Positions 1 to 6,528 of a stretch of DNA of 16,387 bases are shown here, in pieces. The stretch's first letter is position 1. Each line of letters opens with the position of its first letter. Position numbers and translations under genes: made by a program. This DNA is from Myxococcales bacterium. Lineage in GTDB: Bacteria > Myxococcota_A > Polyangia > Polyangiales > Houyiibacteriaceae. The stretch spans positions 1 through 16,387 of the forward strand of contig JABDJF010000010.1 in the NCBI GenBank assembly GCA_013002645.1, in the 5' to 3' direction. The notes beneath the pieces were generated by a model. It worked only from the letters and a program-made list of their open reading frames with translations, made no database searches and was not told the origin of the DNA.

Positions 1-123
1 TCGCAAGAGGGTGTGATCGATGAGAGCAGCCAGGTCCCGACGCATCTGCGGCCTTTCCCTAGCAACGATCGGCCGGAGCGACCAACCGCACCACACCATG
101 AGCCTGGGGGGCTTCTCGACTGA
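1..123 (+). CDS. 3' end of an unidentified upstream gene (partial)
   Basis: Only frame 1 is open from the first base; the other two forward frames hit stops within about 20 bases. It encodes 40 residues, rich in Pro, Arg, His and Glu, ending in PGGLLD and a TGA. The stop shares its A with the ATG of the next gene (TGATG), an arrangement typical of translationally coupled operon genes, and this is the main reason to believe the frame. The visible tail looks like a disordered C-terminus and carries no motif I recognise, so no function can be given. The 5' part lies outside the window. Confidence 0.55.
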   Translation, partial: SQEGVIDESSQVPTHLRPFPSNDRPERPTAPHHEPGGLLD

Positions 124-2408
124 TGGACGTTACCTGCGAGCGCTGCGGCACAGAATACGAATTCGACGAAACGCTGCTTTCCGGACGTGGAACCAGCGTA
201 AAATGCACCAATTGCGGACATGTTTTCAAGGTCTACCCCACGGCGGGGGCCGACGCGGACCGCACGACGAGTGTCTGGCGCCTCAAGCTGGAAGACGATT
301 CAATCGATATGATCGACTCGCTTCGGGAGCTTCAGCGCCGGATTGGCTCGGGCGAGCTGACGCCCGAGAACGAGATCGCTCGGGGTGACGAGAGCTGGAA
401 GCCACTCGGGTCCATCCCCGAGCTCGAGACTTTCTTCCAGGCCGCCGGCGTGGAGATCGCGGCGGTAGCAGCCGTGCCGGCCGGGGAAACCTCGAAAGCG
501 TCGAGCTTACCGCCTGGGAGACGGCCGAGGCAGCCAACGCTGCTCGGTGTCATGCCCGCCGACAAGATGGTGCCGGGCGCTGCGGCCCCGGAAATCCCTG
601 GTTCCGCGCCCGGTGTCGAAGCCGGAGCCGAGCCTGTCGCTGGGCCTGAAAGCGAGCCGAAGAACGAGGCCTGGGAAAGCAGCCCCGCGGCAGCCTGGAC
701 GGAGAAGAGCAGCCCGCTGCCTCCCTATTCATCGGATTCCTGGGCGGATCCTGGCGCGGACACGGCGCAGCCGCGTCAGATTACTCCCGCAACGTCGCGC
801 GGCGCGGACGTGGAGGAGGCAGAGTTCGAAGAACAGCCGCCGTCCGGCAGTCGTCCGAGCACGCCGCCGCCGGCGTACTACGACGATGATGACGACATCC
901 CGGGCCTGCCGGGGCGTGGCGGCTCGCCGCTGCGCTGGCTGATGCTCATCGTGTTGGTCGGGGGCCTCGCCCTGATGTTCGCGCAGTGGCCGCGCGTGGC
1001 GAAGCTGCTCGGCATTGCGGGCGACCCCGGACTCATCGCGGCGAGTGTCGCAGACGGGGATGCCGCCCTCTTCGAAGCGCATCCGCAAGCGTACGCTAGC
1101 GCGATCGAAGCCTACGGCCGGGCGATCGAGGCCGGCGGTGATCGCGACCCGGAGATCCTCGCGAAGCTCTCCCACACCTACGCGCTCGCAGCGCAAGCTC
1201 AGATCGACGATGGCGCCACAGCCGACAGCATCGAGAACCTGACGACGGCCGCACGAATGACCGCAGAGAGCGCCACCGAGCTCGACGGCCGCGACTTGGA
1301 TGCACGTCTCGCCGAGGTCGACGCGCTCCGACTCGCCGGAGACGCCCCGCGAGCCCGTCGCGTTTTAGAAGAGGTCCGGTCGATGTCCTTCAGCCGCACG
1401 GCCGAGTTCTTTCGAGTTGACGCGCGTCTAAGCGCCGCCGAAGCGGGCGGCGACATGCAGGCCGCCCTCCGAAGCGCCACGCAGGCCGCCGAGCTTGCGC
1501 CCGATGGCGTCCCATATCTCTTGCTCTTGGCGCGCGCACAGCACGCGATCGGCGAAGACAGCAGTGCGCGCGCGCAATTGGAGAGGATCGTGGCGGATCA
1601 TCCTGGGCACCCGACCGCAACCAAGCTGCTCGCCGAGCTCGACGCAGCGCAAGCCGCGGAGGCGCTTGCCGACGCCGGGGTCGGGACCGAGGCCGATCCT
1701 GAGACCGAGGCCGATCCTGAGGCCGGGGCTGATCCTGGGACCGAGGCCGATCCTGAGACCGGGGCCGATCCCGAGACTGGGGCTGATCCTGAGACCGGGG
1801 CTGATCCTGAGACCGGGAGCGGGACCGGGAGCTCGAGCGCTGACGCAACCCCGACGCCCGCCCCCTCACGGAAGCCTGCTTACGACGAGTACGATCGATT
1901 GGCGGCGGCGGCCGGCAGCGATGCGTTCGTCGACGGTCGGCCGCCGGTGCGGGGCTACGACTGGTACATGCAGCAGGGACGAGACGAGCTCGCTGCCGAG
2001 AACTTCGCCCGCGCCCGCGCCTACTTCGATAGCGCCTTGGAGGCGCGCCCAGGCTCCGCCGAGGCGATGGACGGCCTCGGCGACGTCATGACCGGGCTCG
2101 GGGACTACATCTCGGCGGCCCGGTACTTTCGGGTCGCGGCGCAGCGGGGCGACTCGGACGGCTACTTCAACCTGGGCCGCACCTACGAGCGCCTCGGACG
2201 AAACGAAGACGCCGTGTCAGCGTACTTCACCTACGTCAAACGGCGGCCATCGGGCACTCACGTCGGTGCCGCCATCGCAGCGATCAAGAGAATAGAACCC
2301 CGCGCAAAGCTTCCCCCGGAGCTCGATCCAGATTCCGAGCCCGCCGCAAAATCGGCGCCATCCTCGGCGGAAGCGCCCGCGCAGGAGTCGGGAACAACAG
2401 CCCCATGA
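123..2408 (+). CDS. zinc-ribbon / GYF-like / TPR membrane protein
   Basis: This 761-aa protein combines a cytoplasmic sensor-like head with a probable periplasmic repeat region. Residues 5-31 form an MJ0042-type zinc ribbon with CxxC pairs at C5/C8 and C28/C31. Residues about 51-106 resemble a GYF_2/DUF4339 domain (VWRLKL, then a LTPENEIARGDESWKPLGSIPEL segment). Residues 110-265 are Pro/Ala/Glu-rich linker ending in an acidic DDDDD patch. Residues 270-288 are one hydrophobic transmembrane segment. Residues 310-505 and 610-725 look like TPR helices (for example DYISAARYFRVAAQ). Seven hexapeptide repeats lie between these blocks. The ATG overlaps the previous stop, with a G-run about 13 nt upstream as a weak ribosome site. 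The next gene, an SppA peptidase, overlaps by ATGA. The same zinc-ribbon plus GYF head is known in the Myxococcus gliding protein AgmX/GltJ, where it binds cytoplasmic motility regulators; orthology is not implied. Domain calls are by eye and the role is unknown. Confidence 0.85.
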   Translation: MDVTCERCGTEYEFDETLLSGRGTSVKCTNCGHVFKVYPTAGADADRTTSVWRLKLEDDSIDMIDSLRELQRRIGSGELTPENEIARGDESWKPLGSIPELETFFQAAGVEIAAVAAVPAGETSKASSLPPGRRPRQPTLLGVMPADKMVPGAAAPEIPGSAPGVEAGAEPVAGPESEPKNEAWESSPAAAWTEKSSPLPPYSSDSWADPGADTAQPRQITPATSRGADVEEAEFEEQPPSGSRPSTPPPAYYDDDDDIPGLPGRGGSPLRWLMLIVLVGGLALMFAQWPRVAKLLGIAGDPGLIAASVADGDAALFEAHPQAYASAIEAYGRAIEAGGDRDPEILAKLSHTYALAAQAQIDDGATADSIENLTTAARMTAESATELDGRDLDARLAEVDALRLAGDAPRARRVLEEVRSMSFSRTAEFFRVDARLSAAEAGGDMQAALRSATQAAELAPDGVPYLLLLARAQHAIGEDSSARAQLERIVADHPGHPTATKLLAELDAAQAAEALADAGVGTEADPETEADPEAGADPGTEADPETGADPETGADPETGADPETGSGTGSSSADATPTPAPSRKPAYDEYDRLAAAAGSDAFVDGRPPVRGYDWYMQQGRDELAAENFARARAYFDSALEARPGSAEAMDGLGDVMTGLGDYISAARYFRVAAQRGDSDGYFNLGRTYERLGRNEDAVSAYFTYVKRRPSGTHVGAAIAAIKRIEPRAKLPPELDPDSEPAAKSAPSSAEAPAQESGTTAP
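1692..1817 (+). repeat. seven 18-bp tandem units encoding ADPETG-like repeats
   Basis: Seven consecutive in-frame 18-bp units encode ADPETE, ADPEAG, ADPGTE and then ADPETG four times (residues 524-565 of the zinc-ribbon/TPR protein), followed by a degenerate SGTG tail. The later units are nearly identical at DNA level, differing mainly at third positions, which points to recent slippage or unequal crossing-over. The encoded segment is acidic, Pro/Gly-rich and probably a flexible spacer between two TPR blocks. The copy number is likely to vary between strains. Confidence 0.9.
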
Positions 2409-4165
2409 AGTACCGCACACGCCGCACGGCGCTCATCATCCTCGCCGCTCTTGCATCGCTGGCCACGGTGTCATGCAGCGAGAAGAACGACGAGCCGGAC
2501 GAGCCGGTGGTTCGCGAGCTTCGGTTCTTGCAGGCTTTTCCGGACGGCGCAGAACACGATCCCTTCGCCCCACCGCAGCCCACGCTACACGACGTCCTCG
2601 AGCGCATCTGGGAAGCCACCGATGACGCGAGGGTCAAAGGCCTCCTCGTTCGAGTTGGGCCTCTGCAGGGCTCATGGGGGAGCGTGGGCGACCTCGTCGA
2701 GGCGCTCGGCGAGTTTCGGGAGGACAACCGGCCTGTGCATTGTCATTTCGAGACCGCGGACAACGTCGGCTATCTTTTGCTCGCTTCGAGCTGCGACCGA
2801 ATCAGCATGTCGCCGGCAGGGACCCTCGACTTGATCGGCCCGGCCGCCGTGATGATCTATGCCCGTGCGCTCCTCGAAAAGGTTGGCGTCGAGGCGGAAA
2901 TCATCCACATGGGCCGCTACAAAGGCGCAGGAGACATGTTCATTCGAAACGACATGCCCCCGGAGGCGAAGCAGTCGATGGATGCGATTCTCGATGACCT
3001 GCAGGGCGCCTTGCTCTCTGCGACGCAATTGCGAACGGATGGAGACCTGGGCCGCGCCAAAGCGCTGATCGACCAAGGGCCCTACGGTTCCGACGCCGCG
3101 ATCAACGCTGGGCTCGTCGACGCGGTTGGTTTTCTTCGGGAGTCGCGCGAGGAGATCAAAACGGCCGCCGGCGTCGAGAACATCCGACGCACCAGGATGC
3201 TACCGAAGCAAGAGCAGCTCACGTTGGGGCAGTTCTTGGGCTTGCTGAGCGGTGAGCGCGAAAAGCCGAAATCCAGCGGCGAGCGGGTCGCCTTGGTTTT
3301 CGTGAACGGTAACATCACCGACGGCGAATCCGATGCAAGAGGCAATGCGGTCGCCGGCCCGTTCGTGCGAGCGATGGAGCGGCTCGAAAATGACGAAAAT
3401 GTCAAAGCGGTCGTGATGCGGATCAACTCGCCCGGGGGCTCGGCGCTTGCCAGCGACCGAATGTGGGAAGCCGCGCGCAACTTGGCCGACCGAAAGCCTT
3501 TGATCGCGAGTGTCGGGGACATGGCGGCGAGCGGTGGCTACTACATCGCATCGGCCGCCGGCGAGATCCTGGCCCACCCCAACAGCCTGGTCGGATCGAT
3601 CGGGGTGGTGGGCGGCAAGTTCAATGTCGCCAAGCTTGCCGAGGACATCGGCATCAACACGTTCATCTTGCAGCGGGGCAAGCGCGCGGCCTGGTCGACG
3701 CCGGTCCGCGCCTTGAATCCGAGCGAGCGCAAGGCGTTCGAGACCTTGCTTCGCGACACCTACGACCGCTTCATCAGCCGCGTGGCGGCGGGTCGCGAGA
3801 TGGAGACAGCAGCCGTGTTAGCCGCCGCGGAGGGCCGCGTGATGACCGCCCAGGACGGAAAGGCGCTCGGTCTCATCGACGAAATGGCCGGCCTCAGCGA
3901 AGCGCTTCACAAAGCCCGTGCCGCCGCCGGGCTCGGGCCCGAAGTGCCGGTCGAGCTCTGGCCCGCGCCCAAAGGCATGCTCGACGCGATCAACGAGCTC
4001 CTCAGCGGGAACGGAGAGGACGATGCACGGACCCTGCAGCGCCTCTGGTTGCGTCAACACCCGCTCGCCACGACGCTACCGCTCGCGGCCTGGGCGGAAA
4101 CGCTCCGCGTTCTCGCCGAAGAGCAGGTTGCACTGATTCCACCGTACCTGTTTACCGTCCGCTAG
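2405..4165 (+). CDS. sppA: signal peptide peptidase SppA, 67K type
   Basis: This 586-aa membrane-associated serine protease belongs to family S49, whose members degrade released signal peptides and other membrane peptides. It has the long, two-domain form. The N-terminal domain carries the likely general-base lysine K173 in GRYKGAGDMF (compare the lysine of E. coli SppA). The C-terminal domain carries NSPGGSALAS (341-350) and the probable nucleophile S376 in GDMAASGGYY, followed by GSIGVVGGKFN. The N-terminus (RTRRTALIILAALASLATVSC) is a signal or anchor ending at C24. This resembles a lipobox, but Thr at -3 is atypical, so lipidation is uncertain. The ATG overlaps the preceding stop (ATGA), so coupling to the zinc-ribbon/TPR gene is likely. 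The 3' end overlaps the convergent lipoprotein gene by 4 nt at CTAG, leaving no room for a terminator between them. Confidence 0.93.
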   Translation: MKYRTRRTALIILAALASLATVSCSEKNDEPDEPVVRELRFLQAFPDGAEHDPFAPPQPTLHDVLERIWEATDDARVKGLLVRVGPLQGSWGSVGDLVEALGEFREDNRPVHCHFETADNVGYLLLASSCDRISMSPAGTLDLIGPAAVMIYARALLEKVGVEAEIIHMGRYKGAGDMFIRNDMPPEAKQSMDAILDDLQGALLSATQLRTDGDLGRAKALIDQGPYGSDAAINAGLVDAVGFLRESREEIKTAAGVENIRRTRMLPKQEQLTLGQFLGLLSGEREKPKSSGERVALVFVNGNITDGESDARGNAVAGPFVRAMERLENDENVKAVVMRINSPGGSALASDRMWEAARNLADRKPLIASVGDMAASGGYYIASAAGEILAHPNSLVGSIGVVGGKFNVAKLAEDIGINTFILQRGKRAAWSTPVRALNPSERKAFETLLRDTYDRFISRVAAGREMETAAVLAAAEGRVMTAQDGKALGLIDEMAGLSEALHKARAAAGLGPEVPVELWPAPKGMLDAINELLSGNGEDDARTLQRLWLRQHPLATTLPLAAWAETLRVLAEEQVALIPPYLFTVR

Positions 4166-4812
4166 AGCACACAGTAGGGCCAAACGTCTTGGCCTGGAAG
4201 GCAGCTGGTGTCGAGGTCATCAGACGCGCAGTTGTTCAAACAACCCGCGCAGAGCGATACCGGCCAGAGAAACGACGCAGACCGCTGGCTGAAGCCGCCG
4301 CGGGTCGTGCCGCCCGCCCGAATGCTCAGCAAGATCTCGCCGACTCCGAGAGCTACCAACGTGGCCTGGTAGTCTCCGGGAATGCCAGTCGCGAACCCCA
4401 CCCCCGGAATCGCGTCGCCGCCGGGCACGGTGGAAGCAATTACGGCGCTGGTCGTGACTCGATACGGGTTGGTCAAGCCGCCGAGATCAGGCTTGCTCCC
4501 GTCGGGAAGCAGAATCTCGATATCGTAGTTGTCGACCTGGATGTTGTTTTGGTCTGCCTGGAACTCGAGCGAAGTGTTCACCAGGTAGCTCAGAAGCTGG
4601 AGGGCGATCCCGTAGTCCGGGGTTTCGCCGCCCGGTGTGCGATAGCTGATGTCCCAGAGGCCCCGCAGTAGACGCTCTTCTTGAGCTGGGTCCACGAAAC
4701 AAGAGTCGTCCGGGAGCAAATTCGCGCTGATCTGAAGTCCATTATCAGGAAAGCGGTTGCAACCAGCAACCGTCACCGCGAGCACCATGGCCATGAGGAT
4801 GATTCGACGCAT
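4162..4812 (-). CDS. cysteine-rich putative lipoprotein, unknown function
   Basis: This 216-aa protein starts with a classic lipoprotein signal: MRR, a hydrophobic stretch, then VAGC with the lipidated cysteine at C18, so it is probably anchored in the envelope. The ATG at 4812 is chosen because GGAGGGG lies 5-6 nt upstream and the signal peptide begins exactly there; an 18-codon upstream extension would spoil it. The middle (about 60-170) looks like a compact beta-rich domain. The C-terminus holds C188, C191, C195, C204 and C214, spaced CxxCxxxC then further apart, with C38 near the front, so several disulphides are possible in the periplasm. I recognise no family. It lies 65 bp downstream of aroKB and may be the last gene of the pil operon or have its own promoter. 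Its TAG stop overlaps the sppA stop on the other strand. Confidence 0.8.
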   Translation of the reverse strand: MRRIILMAMVLAVTVAGCNRFPDNGLQISANLLPDDSCFVDPAQEERLLRGLWDISYRTPGGETPDYGIALQLLSYLVNTSLEFQADQNNIQVDNYDIEILLPDGSKPDLGGLTNPYRVTTSAVIASTVPGGDAIPGVGFATGIPGDYQATLVALGVGEILLSIRAGGTTRGGFSQRSASFLWPVSLCAGCLNNCASDDLDTSCLPGQDVWPYCVL

Positions 4813-4877
4813 AAGTCCCCTCCAAAGGGTGATCCCATGGTATCGAGCCCGTGCGTAACCCGCCAAATTTCCGGTGC

Positions 4878-6440
4878 TCAGGATTTCCCGAGCGCAGCCC
4901 GCACCTCGTCCAGGCCGAGCGCTGCAATTTCGGTCTGGCCCGGAAACCTCGGAATTACGAAGTGAATCGTGTCGCCGCGGCGCTTCTTGTCCGAGCCGAT
5001 GAACGCCAGCGCACGGCTGTTCAGTCTTCGATCGAGATCGGTCGGCAGCCCCAATTTCCCCAAGAGCCGCGTGAGGCGCTCTGTTTCCTCACGGCGTCCT
5101 CGCCCGAGCCCGGCCGCAACCCGCATGGCGGCGATCATACCAAGCGCCACGCCCTCTCCGTGTCGAATTCCGCGATACTCGCCGGCGGCTTCGAGCCCGT
5201 GGCCGACCGTGTGCCCGAGGTTGAGGAGCATCCGGCGGCCTGACTCCCTTTCATCCTCGTGCACGATTCGCGACTTCAGCTTGACCGACATTCGGACCGC
5301 CCGAATCGTCGCATCCGCGTCGCCTGCGATGAGCGCGTCGGCGTCGCGTTCGAGCATGGCAACCGACTCCTCGGAGTCGAGCCAAGCGCTCTTCACGGCC
5401 TCGGCAAGGCCCGCGATCCGTTCTTCGCTAGGCAATGTGGACAGGGTCTCGACGTCGCAGAGAACGAACTTCGGCTGATAGAAGGTTCCCACGAGGTTCT
5501 TGCCACGGGGTCGATTAAAACCGGTCTTGCCTCCGACGGAGCTGTCGACCATGGCCAGCAAGGTGGTGGGAATCTGCCCGAGGGCCACACCCCGCAGCAG
5601 GGTCGAGGCCGCGAAGCCGCTCAAGTCACCGATCACGCCGCCGCCCACGCCGATGACGATCGCGCGTCGGTCGACCTCGGCTTCGAGCGCGCTATCCCAA
5701 ATCCGCTCCACACTCGCGACGCTCTTGTGTGCTTCATCGCCCGGCAGTTTCACCTCGATCGGAGGCTTCCCGGCTCGAGTGAGGTCGCGAACCGCATCTT
5801 GCGGCCAGGGACGGTCATCACCTCCGTCAAACACCAGAACCGCTTCGCCGGCCGCGTGCTCGCCTGCGCGAATTCCAACCCGATGGCGCGCGCCGCGGCC
5901 CACCTCGACTCGATAAGTCCGCGGGCCCAGAGGCACGACGATCGGCGAAAGATTTCGGACAGCCACAATCTCCGAGGCGATGTCGCTGGGTTCTAGTGAG
6001 CTGGTATCGATGACCGCATGAGCTTCCGCATAGGCGGCCGCTCTGGCGTTCAGGATGCCCTCCAGGTCAACCCGAGGATTCTCGCCAAGCAACGGGCGCC
6101 CCTGACCCGCGCCCACCCGGGCCGCGAGCACTGAAGGCTCGGCGGTCAAGGTGACGAGTATTCCGTCGCGCAGCAGCGTCTGTCGCGTTTCGTCGTCGAC
6201 CACCGTGCCGCCACCGAGGGACAGCACCCCAACGTCGCCAGGAAGCGTCTCGAGCGCCTCTTTCTCGAGCGCCCGAAACGCCCCTTCTCCGCGCTCCGAA
6301 AAGATCTCCGGAATCGAACGCCCGGCGAGCTCTTCGACCCGTGCATCCAAATCGAGCGAACGCGTGCCAAGCTGCCCGGCCACCAGACCAGCCACAGTCG
6401 ACTTCCCGCCCCCCATGGGCCCCGAGAGATAAACACGCAT
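4878..6440 (-). CDS. aroKB: bifunctional shikimate kinase / 3-dehydroquinate synthase
   Basis: This 520-aa fusion joins two cytoplasmic shikimate-pathway enzymes. Residues 1-165 are shikimate kinase: P-loop GPMGGGKST (7-15), shikimate-binding D32 and R56, GGG 76-78, lid residue R115 in GQGRPLL, and R133. Residues about 170-520 are dehydroquinate synthase: GDEAHK (234-239), the NAD-binding segment IGVGGGVIGDLSGF (263-276), PTTLLAMVDSSVGGKTGFN (291-309), GKNLVGTFYQP (313-323), and likely metal ligands E347, H410 (NLGHTVGH) and H427 (RHGEG). No key residue appears missing in either half. The start at 6440 puts Met directly before the first strand of the kinase fold. An in-frame ATG at 6452 and a GTG at 6476 are possible, and none has a good ribosome site. 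The gene follows pilQ by 88 bp on the same strand. Separate aroK and aroB genes follow pilMNOPQ in gammaproteobacteria; a fused AroKB is known from Thermotoga. Confidence 0.93.
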   Translation of the reverse strand: MRVYLSGPMGGGKSTVAGLVAGQLGTRSLDLDARVEELAGRSIPEIFSERGEGAFRALEKEALETLPGDVGVLSLGGGTVVDDETRQTLLRDGILVTLTAEPSVLAARVGAGQGRPLLGENPRVDLEGILNARAAAYAEAHAVIDTSSLEPSDIASEIVAVRNLSPIVVPLGPRTYRVEVGRGARHRVGIRAGEHAAGEAVLVFDGGDDRPWPQDAVRDLTRAGKPPIEVKLPGDEAHKSVASVERIWDSALEAEVDRRAIVIGVGGGVIGDLSGFAASTLLRGVALGQIPTTLLAMVDSSVGGKTGFNRPRGKNLVGTFYQPKFVLCDVETLSTLPSEERIAGLAEAVKSAWLDSEESVAMLERDADALIAGDADATIRAVRMSVKLKSRIVHEDERESGRRMLLNLGHTVGHGLEAAGEYRGIRHGEGVALGMIAAMRVAAGLGRGRREETERLTRLLGKLGLPTDLDRRLNSRALAFIGSDKKRRGDTIHFVIPRFPGQTEIAALGLDEVRAALGKS

Positions 6441-6528
6441 GCAACCAAGCATACGGCTCAGCCGGTTCCGCGTCACGAACTTGGGCGAAGCCCCGTGGAG
6501 GACGCGCAGCGGCCTCTTTACGGGGGAA

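Noticed and set aside
20..388. Open plus-strand frame of 122 codons at the left edge
   Set aside because: It overlaps the partial upstream gene and the zinc-ribbon gene in another frame; its product is Arg/His-rich without motifs, typical of a GC-rich shadow.
1390..1869. Minus-strand frame with RSQDQPRSQDRP-like repeats
   Set aside because: This is the antisense reading of the ADPETG repeat tract; the plus-strand gene has domain support and this frame has none.
3463..4671. 402-codon plus-strand frame spanning the sppA end and the lipoprotein
   Set aside because: It runs out of frame through sppA catalytic motifs and antisense through a gene with lipobox and ribosome site; composition is Arg/Gly/Ala noise.
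4831..4844. GATCCCATGGTATC near-palindrome upstream of the lipoprotein
   Set aside because: Imperfect and isolated, with no repeated half-site nearby; probably chance.
6441..6528. GGGC-TTC-GCCC hairpin in the pilQ-aroKB gap
   Set aside because: The stem is only 4 bp with no U-run; too weak to call a terminator between pilQ and aroKB.
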